From assembly GCA_015490175.1 (NCBI GenBank), contig WFYJ01000170.1, positions 1-40,936 on the forward strand: a stretch of 40,936 nucleotides of DNA, given 5' to 3'. Below are positions 19,693 to 27,212 of the stretch, piece after piece (within the stretch, counting starts at the first letter, position 1; every line of letters starts with the position of its first letter). The position numbers and the translations under genes are program-made. The notes below the pieces were generated by a model. That model worked only from the letters and a program-made list of their open reading frames with translations. It was not told the origin of the DNA and did not search any database. This stretch comes from Saprospiraceae bacterium (GTDB taxonomy: Bacteria > Bacteroidota > Bacteroidia > Chitinophagales > Saprospiraceae).

Positions 19693-19809
19693 ATGAAAGT
19701 ACGTGCTTCCGTGAAGAAACGCTCTGCCGACTGCAAGATCGTACGTCGCAAGGGCCGTATCTATGTGATCAACAAGAAGAACCCGAAGTTCAAGCAACGT
19801 CAGGGTTGA
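19693..19809 (+). CDS. rpmJ: Large ribosomal subunit protein bL36, zinc-free
   Basis: A 38-residue L36 ([17 protein letters not shown]..., ending KQRQG). The zinc form carries three Cys and one His as ligands; here only one Cys remains, so it is the zinc-independent type. It lies between infA and rpsM, 25 bases after infA, the standard order. Confidence 0.96.
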   Translation: MKVRASVKKRSADCKIVRRKGRIYVINKKNPKFKQRQG

Positions 19810-19841
19810 TTCCATCCATAACTTGAAAGAAAGACAGAATC

Positions 19842-20219
19842 ATGGCTCGTATAGTCGGTGTTGACTTGCCAAGGAACAAAAGAGGCGTCATTGCTCTGAC
19901 CTACATCTATGGTATCGGCCGCAGCCGCGCCAGGGAGATTCTGGACAAAGCCGGAATCGACGAGAATATCAAGGTGCAGGACTGGCCCGATGAAGCCGTG
20001 CGCGAAATCGCCCGCATCATCCAGAACGAGTACAAGGTCGAGGGTGAGCTGCGCTCGGAGGTACAGATGAACATCAAGCGCTTGATGGACATTGGCTGCT
20101 ACCGTGGGCTGCGCCATCGCAAGGGCCTGCCGGTACGCGGTCAGCGCACGCGTACCAATGCCCGCACCCGCAAGGGCAAGCGCAAGACGGTTGCCAACAA
20201 GAAGAAAGCCACCAAGTAA
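19842..20219 (+). CDS. rpsM: Small ribosomal subunit protein uS13
   Basis: A 125-residue S13 ([15 protein letters not shown]) that contacts tRNAs and forms bridges at the 30S head. The helix-hairpin motif [14 protein letters not shown] and the basic C-terminal tail ([15 protein letters not shown]) are present. First gene of the alpha group. Confidence 0.97.
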   Translation: MARIVGVDLPRNKRGVIALTYIYGIGRSRAREILDKAGIDENIKVQDWPDEAVREIARIIQNEYKVEGELRSEVQMNIKRLMDIGCYRGLRHRKGLPVRGQRTRTNARTRKGKRKTVANKKKATK

Positions 20220-20279
20220 TATTTGCCGAAAGGCATGGACATATTCGTTATTGCCAATTTGTAAACAGCTCAATCAACA

Positions 20280-20678
20280 ATGGCAAAAGGAAGAGGAAGA
20301 AAAGCCGCTGCCAAGAAGCGCAAGGTCAAGGTGGATCCCGAAGGATACGCCTATATCCAGGCCACTTTCAACAACATCATCATCACGCTGACCAACAAGC
20401 AGGGTCAGGTGATCTCGTGGTCGTCGGCCGGCAAGGCGGGCTTCAGGGGGTCGAAGAAAAACACGCCCTATGCTGCCCAGGTTGCTGCTCGCGACGCGGC
20501 ACGCGTGGCGCACGAAGCCGGCATGCGTTCGTGCGAGGTGCTGGTGAAGGGGCCGGGCTCGGGCCGTGAGGCGGCTATCCGCGCCATCGACTCCGAAGGC
20601 ATCAAGGTGACGCGTATCAAGGACGTGACGCCCATTCCGCACAACGGCTGTCGTCCGCCCAAGCGCCGTCGCGTCTGA
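20280..20678 (+). CDS. rpsK: Small ribosomal subunit protein uS11
   Basis: A 132-residue S11 in the 30S platform. The [13 protein letters not shown] stretch, [14 protein letters not shown] and the C-terminal [15 protein letters not shown] are typical. The ATG follows AATCAACA. Standard position between rpsM and rpsD. Confidence 0.97.
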   Translation: MAKGRGRKAAAKKRKVKVDPEGYAYIQATFNNIIITLTNKQGQVISWSSAGKAGFRGSKKNTPYAAQVAARDAARVAHEAGMRSCEVLVKGPGSGREAAIRAIDSEGIKVTRIKDVTPIPHNGCRPPKRRRV

Positions 20679-20719
20679 TGCTGTGCATCCAATCCTGAAT
20701 CGAAAACTTCAAACAAGAC

Positions 20720-21331
20720 ATGGCAAGATATACTGGTCCAAGAGCGAAAAAAGAGCGTGCCTTTGGCGAGCCGGTGTTTGGTGGGCTGCGTGCTTCCCAG
20801 CGCAAGGCATATGGCCCGGGGCAGCACGGCAACTCGCGCCGCCGTCGCCAGAAGTCGGAATATGCCCTTCAGTTGATGGAAAAGCAGAAGGCCAAGTACA
20901 CCTATGGCTTGCTGGAGCGCCAGTTCCGCAATCTTTTCGAAAAAGCCAGCCGCCGGGGCGGCGTAACGGGTGAGGTGTTGCTCCAGTTGCTGGAGTCGCG
21001 CCTGGACAACACGGTGTACCGTCTGGGCATTGCGCCGACGCGTCGCGCCGCTCGTCAGCTCGTTTCGCACCGCCACATTCTGGTCAACGGAGTGGTGACC
21101 AACATTCCCTCGATGTTGCTCAAGCCGGGCGATGTGGTTTCGGTACGCGGCAAGTCGCAGGGCATCGAAACGATTCGCGAGTGGGTCAATTCCAAGTCGG
21201 ACGTGCGCAAGTTCGGCTGGCTGGAATTCAACCGCGACAAGATGGAAGGCAAGTTCCTGGCCTATCCCACGCGCGATCAGATTCCGGAGAAGATCAATGA
21301 GCAGCTCATCGTCGAGCTTTATTCGAAATAA
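20720..21331 (+). CDS. rpsD: Small ribosomal subunit protein uS4
   Basis: A 203-residue S4, an early 16S rRNA binder. It has no zinc-type Cys cluster at the N-terminus. The S4 RNA-binding domain ([31 protein letters not shown]) lies at about residues 90-120. In enterobacteria S4 represses the alpha operon; not testable here. Followed after 167 bases by rpoA. Confidence 0.97.
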   Translation: MARYTGPRAKKERAFGEPVFGGLRASQRKAYGPGQHGNSRRRRQKSEYALQLMEKQKAKYTYGLLERQFRNLFEKASRRGGVTGEVLLQLLESRLDNTVYRLGIAPTRRAARQLVSHRHILVNGVVTNIPSMLLKPGDVVSVRGKSQGIETIREWVNSKSDVRKFGWLEFNRDKMEGKFLAYPTRDQIPEKINEQLIVELYSK

Positions 21332-21498
21332 TCGCGTGTTTTTTTCGCTTTCCGGGGTGGCCTGTGCAGGTAGTGCGGGTGGCCCCGGAAGCGCGTATTT
21401 GAGGGCCGGCCTGTGTGTCGCTGTGGTCCGGACATGCGCAGGCCGGCGTTCCGATCGCACAGGCTTCCACTTTTTTTCAAGCAATATCCATACAGCTT

Positions 21499-22500
21499 AT
21501 GAGCAGCGTACTCAATTTCCAGATGCCCGACAAGATCGTGATGACCAAAGCCGATGATTTCGACGGCACGTTCGAATTCAAGCCGTTGGAGCCGGGCTTT
21601 GGTCAGACCATTGGCAACTCGTTGCGTCGGGTGCTGCTTTCTTCGCTCGAAGGCTTTGCCATCTCGGCGGTGCGCATCGCCGGCGTCGAGCACGAATTTT
21701 CCACCATCAAAGGGGTGGTACAGGATGTCGTCGACATCATCCTCAACCTGAAGCAGGTGCGGCTCAAGCAGCTCATTCAGGACGAGGACATGACCGAGGA
21801 GAAGATCTACATCACGCTGAGCGGCAAGGAAGAGTTTCGCGCCGGCGATCTGGACAGCTTCACCAATGTGTTCAAGGTGATGAACCCCGATCTGCTGATC
21901 TGCCAGATGGAGCCGTTCGTCAACCTGGAAATGGAGCTGACCGTGACCAAGGGACGTGGCTACAGCCCGGCCGAAGAGAACAAGCCCAAGGATGCCGCCA
22001 TCGGCGTCATCCCCATTGATGCCATCTATACGCCGATCAAGAACGTGGCTTATCGCGTGGAGAATACGCGTGTAGGCCAGCGCACCGACTACGAGAAACT
22101 CACCATCGAGATCAAGACCGATGGCACCATCCACCCGGAAGATGCCATCAAGGGGGCCTCGCGCATCCTCATCCAGCACCTGATGCTCATCACCGACGAA
22201 CACATCTCGTTCGATGAGCCGGGCAAGCGCGAGGCCGACGTGGTGGACGAGCACATCCTGCACATGCGCAAGCTGCTCAAGACGCCGCTCGAAGAGCTCG
22301 ACCTCTCGGTGCGCGCCTACAACTGCCTCAAGGCCGCCAAGATCAACACGCTGGCCGACCTGGTGAAGTACGACACGCACGAGCTGCTCAAGTTCCGCAA
22401 CTTCGGCAAGAAGTCGCTGGTGGAGATCGAAGAGCTGCTCCAGGAAAAGGGGCTGACCTTCGGCATGGACCTGTCGAAGTACAACCTCGACGAAGAGTAA
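21499..22500 (+). CDS. rpoA: RNA polymerase alpha subunit
   Basis: A 333-residue alpha subunit. The N-terminal dimerisation and assembly domain covers about residues 1-235 (PGFGQTIGNSLRRVLLSS), then a linker and a C-terminal domain (about 260-325) with LSVRAYNCLKAAKINTLADL, the part that contacts activators and upstream DNA. I chose the ATG of MSSVLNFQMPDK; the frame upstream to 21415 is unsupported. A strong terminator follows. Confidence 0.97.
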   Translation: MSSVLNFQMPDKIVMTKADDFDGTFEFKPLEPGFGQTIGNSLRRVLLSSLEGFAISAVRIAGVEHEFSTIKGVVQDVVDIILNLKQVRLKQLIQDEDMTEEKIYITLSGKEEFRAGDLDSFTNVFKVMNPDLLICQMEPFVNLEMELTVTKGRGYSPAEENKPKDAAIGVIPIDAIYTPIKNVAYRVENTRVGQRTDYEKLTIEIKTDGTIHPEDAIKGASRILIQHLMLITDEHISFDEPGKREADVVDEHILHMRKLLKTPLEELDLSVRAYNCLKAAKINTLADLVKYDTHELLKFRNFGKKSLVEIEELLQEKGLTFGMDLSKYNLDEE

Positions 22501-22505
22501 CACAC

Positions 22506-22540
22506 AGATGAGCGGGCCGGGCCTGCTCATCTTCTTTTTT
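22506..22540 (+). terminator. Terminator between rpoA and rplQ
   Basis: AGATGAGC (22506-22513) pairs with GCTCATCT (22525-22532) around an 11-base loop, followed by TCTTTTTT. It is a convincing intrinsic terminator, yet rplQ follows after 78 bases with no consensus promoter, suggesting reduced rplQ expression by read-through. Confidence 0.85.
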
Positions 22541-22618
22541 CACGTGGTGCAGTAACACAAGTAGGCTCTGGGCCGAAAGCGTGCTGCGAGGTTATCAAAT
22601 GGTAAAACGCAAATTGCA

Positions 22619-23113
22619 ATGAGACACCGCAAGAAGTTCAACCACCTGGGCCGCAAGAAGGGCCACCGCCGTGCATTGCTGGCCAACCTGGCCAATGCAC
22701 TCATCAGGCACAAGCGCATCACCACCACGCTGGCCAAGGCCAAGGCGCTGCGCCCCTATCTGGAGCCGCTGGTGACGCGTGCCAAAACCAACACCACGCA
22801 CAACCGCCGCGTCGTGTTCAGCTACCTGCAAGACAAGTATTCGGTGCAGGAACTGTTCGGCCCGATTGCCGAAAAGGTAGGTGACCGCCCGGGGGGCTAC
22901 CTGCGCATCATCCGCACCGGTTTCCGCAAGGGCGATGGTGCCGACATGGCGATGATCGAATTCGTCGATTTCAACGAAGTATATAACCCGAAAGCTGGGG
23001 ATCAGGGTGGTCGCAAGCGCCGTCGTCGTCGTGGCGGCAGCAAGCAGACGGCTGCCCCTGCTGCTGCACCCGCAGCACAGTCCGAGGCTCCTGCAGCAAA
23101 CGAGGAAGAATAA
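22619..23113 (+). CDS. rplQ: Large ribosomal subunit protein bL17 with extension
   Basis: A 164-residue L17. Residues about 1-120 are the family core ([31 protein letters not shown]-type start, split here by listing only its beginning: [15 protein letters not shown]). The last about 40 residues are extra: a basic stretch [10 protein letters not shown] then an Ala/Pro-rich acidic tail ending EEE. The extension's role is unknown. It is the last gene of the alpha group, closed by a 13-base-stem terminator. Confidence 0.95.
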   Translation: MRHRKKFNHLGRKKGHRRALLANLANALIRHKRITTTLAKAKALRPYLEPLVTRAKTNTTHNRRVVFSYLQDKYSVQELFGPIAEKVGDRPGGYLRIIRTGFRKGDGADMAMIEFVDFNEVYNPKAGDQGGRKRRRRRGGSKQTAAPAAAPAAQSEAPAANEEE

Positions 23114-23212
23114 TACCGATGATGGTGGTGCTGCACCCAAGCGGGCGCGGCACACGCCACACATCAAGGCATTTTCCGGTGCCGGGCAACAAGGCCGCCC
23201 GCGCACTGCTCG

Positions 23213-23260
23213 GCAGCGATGCAGGAGCCGCACGTTCGGCCTGCATCGCTGCTTTTGTTT
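23213..23260 (+). terminator. Terminator after rplQ
   Basis: GCAGCGATGCAGG (23213-23225) pairs perfectly over 13 bases with 23240-23252, loop of 14, followed by TTTTGTTT. It separates the alpha cluster from the rpsF operon whose promoter begins eleven bases later. Confidence 0.92.
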
Positions 23261-23270
23261 ACGCACCGGC

Positions 23271-23301
23271 TTTGACAAGGGACTGACAACCTTTACCTTT
23301 G
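23271..23301 (+). promoter_or_regulatory. Promoter of the rpsF-rpsR-rplI operon
   Basis: TTTG at 23271-23274, exactly 19 bases, then TACCTTTG at 23294-23301: the best consensus match in the window. A pyrimidine run TTTTTG starts at 23308, the same offset as the CTTTTCG box after other ribosomal promoters. The leader to rpsF is only about 20-25 bases. Confidence 0.9.
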
Positions 23302-23330
23302 CAGCCGTTTTTGATTTATTCACAGCCTGA

Positions 23331-23741
23331 ATGGCAAAAAAACTTCAACGTTCAATGCGTGACTACGAAGTGACTTTCATCGTGGATCCAGTACTGTCGG
23401 GCGATGAAATTAAAGCGACAGCTCAATCCTATGTCGATCACCTGAAAAAAGCAGGTTGCGAGATCGTACATGTGGATGAGATGGGATTGCGCGAGCTGGC
23501 GTATCCCATTAACAAGCGCTCAACGGGCGTGTACTACTGCATCGAGTTCAAGGCACCCGACGGATCGGTCATCGACCCGCTGGAGCTGGCCATGCGCCGC
23601 GACGAGCGCATCATGCGTTTCCTCACCGTCAAGCTCGACAAGTACGGTGTGAAGTTCAACGAGGACAAGCGCAAAGGACTCATCGGCAAGAAGCGCGACA
23701 AGGCCGAAGCCGACAAGCAGGAAGAAAAGAGCGAACAGTAA
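23331..23741 (+). CDS. rpsF: Small ribosomal subunit protein bS6
   Basis: A 136-residue S6, partner of S18 on the 30S platform. The core runs from MRDYEVTFIVDP to about residue 115, and the acidic/basic C-terminal tail (KKRDKAEADKQEEKSEQ) varies among species. Two starts are possible: ATG at 23331 (MAKKLQRSM...) or the inner Met nine codons later; I list the outer one. First gene of its operon. Confidence 0.95.
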   Translation: MAKKLQRSMRDYEVTFIVDPVLSGDEIKATAQSYVDHLKKAGCEIVHVDEMGLRELAYPINKRSTGVYYCIEFKAPDGSVIDPLELAMRRDERIMRFLTVKLDKYGVKFNEDKRKGLIGKKRDKAEADKQEEKSEQ

Positions 23742-23793
23742 TCGCTGATTCCGTTGGCAAGCGCTGTTTTTTTACTTCAAAAATCAAACGATC

Positions 23794-24060
23794 ATGGCAT
23801 CGAGAGACGATATCAAATTTCTCAGCAATCCGAATATCGGCCAGAAGCGCAAGAAGTACTGCCGCTTCAAGCGCTACGGCATCAAGTGGATCGATTACAA
23901 GAACCCCGAGTTCCTGCTCCAGTTCGTCAACGAACAGGGCAAGATCCTGCCGCGCCGCATCACGGGCAACTCGCTCAAGTATCAGCGTCGGGTGGCTACG
24001 GCCATCAAGCGTGCGCGCCACCTGGCGATGCTGCCCTATGTGGCCGACAACCTCAAGTAA
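23794..24060 (+). CDS. rpsR: Small ribosomal subunit protein bS18
   Basis: An 88-residue S18. The core KKYCRFKRYGIKWIDYKNPEF and the C-terminal helices RRVATAIKRARHLAMLPYV are typical. It forms a heterodimer with S6 and lies between rpsF and rplI, the standard order. Confidence 0.96.
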   Translation: MASRDDIKFLSNPNIGQKRKKYCRFKRYGIKWIDYKNPEFLLQFVNEQGKILPRRITGNSLKYQRRVATAIKRARHLAMLPYVADNLK

Positions 24061-24113
24061 GCCGGGCCTGGCCCCCTATGCTCATTTGTTGACTCGCTTT
24101 CAAAAAAGATAAA

Positions 24114-24560
24114 ATGGAAGTCATTCTTTTGCAGGATATCGAAAAGGTGGGGAAAAAGTTCGAGGTAGTGAAAGTGCGCGACGGTTACGGCCGCAACTAT
24201 CTCATCCCCAAAGGCATGGCGCTGCTGGCCAACAAGTCCAACATGCGCCGCCTCGAAGAATACCGCCGTCGGGAAGAGGCCCGGATGCGCCGCCTGCTCG
24301 AAGAAGCACGGCAACTGGCCGGCCAGCTCGAAGACAAGGTGCTGAAGATCGGTGCCAAAGTGGGCACCAGCGGCAAGATCTTCGGTTCGATCACCAACCT
24401 CCAGGTGGCCAATGCGCTCAAGGAGCAACTGGGCATCGAGGTGGATCGCCGCAAGGTCGAATTGCCCGAGGAGGTGAAGGAAGTGGGCGTTTATACCGCC
24501 GTGCTCAAGATTCACCCCGAGGTAGATACGCGCATCAGCTTCGAGGTGGTCGCCGAATAG
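24114..24560 (+). CDS. rplI: Large ribosomal subunit protein bL9
   Basis: A 148-residue L9: N-terminal domain MEVILLQDIEKVGKKFEVVKVRDGYG (listed by its start MEVILLQDIEKVGKK) with conserved YGRNYLIPKG, a long connecting helix rich in Glu/Arg (about 42-75), and a C-terminal RNA-binding domain. It protrudes from the L1 stalk side. Last gene of the operon, followed by a bidirectional terminator. Confidence 0.97.
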   Translation: MEVILLQDIEKVGKKFEVVKVRDGYGRNYLIPKGMALLANKSNMRRLEEYRRREEARMRRLLEEARQLAGQLEDKVLKIGAKVGTSGKIFGSITNLQVANALKEQLGIEVDRRKVELPEEVKEVGVYTAVLKIHPEVDTRISFEVVAE

Positions 24561-24595
24561 GCACCATCGTCGCGGCCCTTGCCGCAAGCGCAAAC

Positions 24596-24637
24596 AAAGC
24601 TGCATTCCCGTCCAACGGATCGGGGATGCAGCTTTTT
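24596..24637. terminator. Bidirectional terminator rplI / unknown gene
   Basis: A 15-base stem, 24596-24610 with 24621-24635 (one G-U pair), 10-base loop, followed by Ts on the plus strand; the AAAGC side gives U residues on the minus strand. It serves rplI and the convergent gene ending at 24667. Confidence 0.9.
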
Positions 24638-24666
24638 CTGTTCAGGAGGGTACACCCGTGAGGTGC

Positions 24667-25131
24667 TCATTTTTCGAGGCCGAACATCTGACGCATGGCT
24701 GCCCAGAGCGCTTTTTTGTGATTTACATCGCGGCTCAGCTCGGCCAGGGGAGCAGCAAAGAGGTACTGCGTGTCGTTCAACTCCACGGGCCGGTAGAGCG
24801 ATGCCTCGATTTGCAGGCCGATGGCTGCGGGCCGGCAACCAAAGGCCAGCACCTGTCGAAGGGCGTCCTGCTGGCGCCAGTGCTGCAGCGAGATACGTTC
24901 ACCTGTCCGCAGACCGACGACGTACACGTCTTTTTCCGGATCGAGATGGACGGCTTGAAGAATTTTCGCAATCAGCAGGCGGTGTGTTTCGGTCGCCCAG
25001 TCAGCGAGCGGCAGCACGACCAGTGCGCCTTTTCGGCCCTCTCCGGCCAGTATTTCGGGCGGACCTTCGGGGATTGAAAAAATCTTCAGGTTGAAGGGCA
25101 AGCTTGTCGGTGTTTTATTTTCTATTTTCAT
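24667..25131 (-). CDS. Unrecognised protein of 154 residues
   Basis: I do not recognise this family. The protein is soluble, without signal or membrane segments. It has an alpha/beta look: GALVVLPLADW, then a helix LLIAKILQAVHL, a strand DVYVVGLRTG, a strand QVLAFGCRP, and a C-terminal helix LWAAMRQMFGLEK. The strand-helix order and LW..M..MF ending recall small nucleotidyl/clamp-loader-associated proteins of Bacteroidota with a uracil-glycosylase-like fold, but this is only an impression. Codon use resembles its neighbours and it is opposed to rplI across a shared terminator, so it looks real. Start ATG directly after an AT-rich stretch. Confidence 0.75.
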   Translation of the reverse strand: MKIENKTPTSLPFNLKIFSIPEGPPEILAGEGRKGALVVLPLADWATETHRLLIAKILQAVHLDPEKDVYVVGLRTGERISLQHWRQQDALRQVLAFGCRPAAIGLQIEASLYRPVELNDTQYLFAAPLAELSRDVNHKKALWAAMRQMFGLEK

Positions 25132-25587
25132 TTTTTCAAAAAACTTTATTCTGTTTTTCAGGCATAAATATCTGTGAATTAGAATTTTTGGTAAAAATAG
25201 CTACATTTGCAAAGCCCTGAGCAGCGTCGAGACCTTCGACAAGTTCTTCCACATTACGGGCAGTCAGCGTCAGTGAGCGAAGGGCAAGATACGCACACGG
25301 TGGTGTCCTTGAACAGATGATCGCACATCCCGAAAATGAACCGGCTGCAAAAAGGTGAAGCACGCAAGGTTGAGCGTTGAGGGTGTAGGGTTGAGTTTTT
25401 TACATTGACTATCAAATGCTTGCTCAAATCCTCGGTTCCTCATCCATTGAAACCGCAGCCTTCGGCCGCAGAAAACGCAGTTTGAAATCAGTTGATCGGG
25501 GACACTACCCGCCCGCGCCCTTTGCCACGGAGGCCCTTCCCGATCGGGGTGCTCTGACCAGATTTAACCAACCAAAACCTGTTTGTG
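25132..25587. repeat. Gap with interspersed repeat copy before ilvE
   Basis: Positions about 25372-25500 hold another copy of the repeat family: TTGAGCGTTGAG words, a TTGACTATCAAA variant, CTCGGTTCCTCATCC and the 19-base element at 25453-25471, followed by AAAACGCAGTTTG. The part 25416-25471 matches the complement of about 130-190. TACATTTG at 25202-25209 resembles a -7 box without a good -33 element. No gene is supported. Confidence 0.65.
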
Positions 25588-26676
25588 ATGAAGTATCAGG
25601 TACGCGTTACGCGCACGACGGCTTCGCGCCTGTCCCGGGTCGATTTCGACAACCTGCCTTTCGGCAAATACTTTAGCGATCACATGTTCGTCGCCGAGTA
25701 TCGCGACGGCCAATGGCAGGATTTGCGCATCGAGCCGTTGTCGGAATTTGCGACGCACCCGGCCACCATGGCCTTGCACTATGGCCAGGCGGTATTCGAA
25801 GGCATGAAAGCTTCGAAGAGCCACGACGGCCGTCCGATGCTTTTCCGTCCGGAGATGCATGCCCGCCGCCTCAACTTTTCCGCCCGTCGGCTGGCCATGC
25901 CCGAGTTTCCCGAAGATCTGTTCGTAGAGGCCCTGCACATGCTCGTCGGCATCGATGCCGACTGGATCCCGCCGAAGAAAGGCAGTGCCCTGTACATCCG
26001 CCCGTTCATGTATGCCACCGACCCGTATGTGGGCGTGCGTCCGTCCGACACGTATCGTTTCGTGATCTTCACCTGTCCGGTAGGGCCGTACTACCCCAAG
26101 CCGGTGAGCCTGCTGGCCGAGACCCACTACATCCGCGCAGCTCGCGGGGGCACGGGCGAAGCCAAAGCGGCCGGCAACTACGCGGCGGCCATGCTGCCGG
26201 CCCGGCTGGCCAACGAGAAGGGCTACGACCAGGTGCTCTGGCTCGACGCCAGGGAGTTCAAGTACATCCAGGAGGTGGGCACGATGAATATCTTCTTCGT
26301 CATCGACGGCAAGGTGGTCACGCCCGATCCCGACCAGGAAGGCACCATCCTGCGCGGCATCACGCGCGACAGCATCATCCACATTTTGCGCGATGAGGGC
26401 TACGAGGTGGAAGAGCGCCGCATCTCGATCGACGAGGTGGTGGCAGCCCATGATGCCGGCAAGCTGCAGGAAGTGTTCGGCACGGGTACGGCCGCCGTCG
26501 TGGCCCACGTGCAAAAGATCGCCTACGAAGGCAAGGAGATGATCCTGCCGCCGGTGGAGGACCGCAAGATCAGTCCGTTTGCCAAGAGCTATATCGACGA
26601 GCTGCGTGCCGGCCTGCGCGAAGACAAGTTCGGCTGGGTGGTGCCCGTGCGCCTGCCCGAGTCGATCGACGTGTGA
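25588..26676 (+). CDS. ilvE: Branched-chain amino acid aminotransferase
   Basis: A 362-residue fold-type IV PLP enzyme of the long BCAT form (group II type). It interconverts leucine, isoleucine and valine with their 2-oxo acids using glutamate. The catalytic Lys is expected at residue 193 within GGTGEAKAAGNYAA; the substrate-pocket YGQAVFEGMKA lies at 65-75 and the PLP phosphate-binding GTGTAAVV near 300. The ATG at 25588 is preceded by GTG in frame; I prefer ATG. It stands alone between a repeat block and a hairpin. Confidence 0.95.
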   Translation: MKYQVRVTRTTASRLSRVDFDNLPFGKYFSDHMFVAEYRDGQWQDLRIEPLSEFATHPATMALHYGQAVFEGMKASKSHDGRPMLFRPEMHARRLNFSARRLAMPEFPEDLFVEALHMLVGIDADWIPPKKGSALYIRPFMYATDPYVGVRPSDTYRFVIFTCPVGPYYPKPVSLLAETHYIRAARGGTGEAKAAGNYAAAMLPARLANEKGYDQVLWLDAREFKYIQEVGTMNIFFVIDGKVVTPDPDQEGTILRGITRDSIIHILRDEGYEVEERRISIDEVVAAHDAGKLQEVFGTGTAAVVAHVQKIAYEGKEMILPPVEDRKISPFAKSYIDELRAGLREDKFGWVVPVRLPESIDV

Positions 26677-26705
26677 GTGAGCCGGTGGTTCCCTGAATAG
26701 CCGTG

Positions 26706-26745
26706 AAAAGCCCCCGGGCAGGTATCCACACCCGTCCGGGGGCTT
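26706..26745 (+). terminator. Hairpin after ilvE
   Basis: AAGCCCCCGG (26708-26717) pairs perfectly with CCGGGGGCTT (26736-26745), extendable by two pairs. There is no U-tract beyond TT, but four As precede it. It probably ends the ilvE transcript and insulates the accessory locus. Confidence 0.65.
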
Positions 26746-26787
26746 CGCGTATGGCAAGAAGTGCTAATTTTTGGGAAACAGGTAGTC

Positions 26788-27205
26788 ATGGCCGCAGATT
26801 TTCGGGATGCATGGATGCGTCACAAAGAGGATGGCGATTTGCTTTATAAAAAAAAGCGGTGGGCCAATGCCGATCACCTTTATGGGCTGGCCGTCGAGTG
26901 TGGACTCAAGGCCGTAATGCAGGCGCTGGGGATGGCGGTGAACCCCACAGGAGTGCCGGTGTCCAGGCAACACAGAGTGCACCTGCCCGATATCTGGTAC
27001 GCTTTCCATGCTTTTGTTTACAGGTCTTCCGGCAGCAGCGGTGCTTCCCTCTTTGAGTCATCCGTCTCCCTTTGATAGTTGGAACGTGCATCAACGCTAT
27101 GAGCCAAGGAGCAATTTCTCGCAAAAAACTGTGGAGGTGCACCGAAAGGGAGTGAAGGAAGTGGCACAATTGTGCCGCCAGGCAGATTTGTACGGATTTT
27201 TATAA
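26788..27205 (+). pseudogene. HEPN-like helical protein, frameshifted
   Basis: From ATG 26788 a protein starts MAADFRDAWMRHKEDGDLLY, followed by ANADHLYGLAVECGLKAVM, the pattern of HEPN-type or related helical nucleotide/RNA-binding proteins (RH..DA..L, then a helix with LA.EC.LK). This frame ends at 27075. The other half, PFDSWNVHQRYEPRSNFSQ and HRKGVKEVAQLC up to 27205, is in the next frame. Removing one base in the T-rich stretch near 27012-27019 joins them smoothly (HAFVTGLPAAAVLP...). The joined protein of about 138 residues ends 7 bases before the next gene. Either a broken gene, a sequencing indel, or a programmed frameshift. Family call is by pattern only. Confidence 0.65.
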
Positions 27206-27212
27206 AGAGGCA

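Noticed and set aside
25210-25276. Short plus-strand peptide SVETFDKFFHITGSQRQ after a TACATTTG box
   Set aside because: It vaguely recalls the N-terminus of a permease but has no start codon and stops after about 20 residues; too little to call a gene fragment.
25136-25363. 75-codon minus-strand frame upstream of the unknown 154-residue gene
   Set aside because: It spans an AT-rich promoter-like region and a repeat edge, with no recognisable domain.
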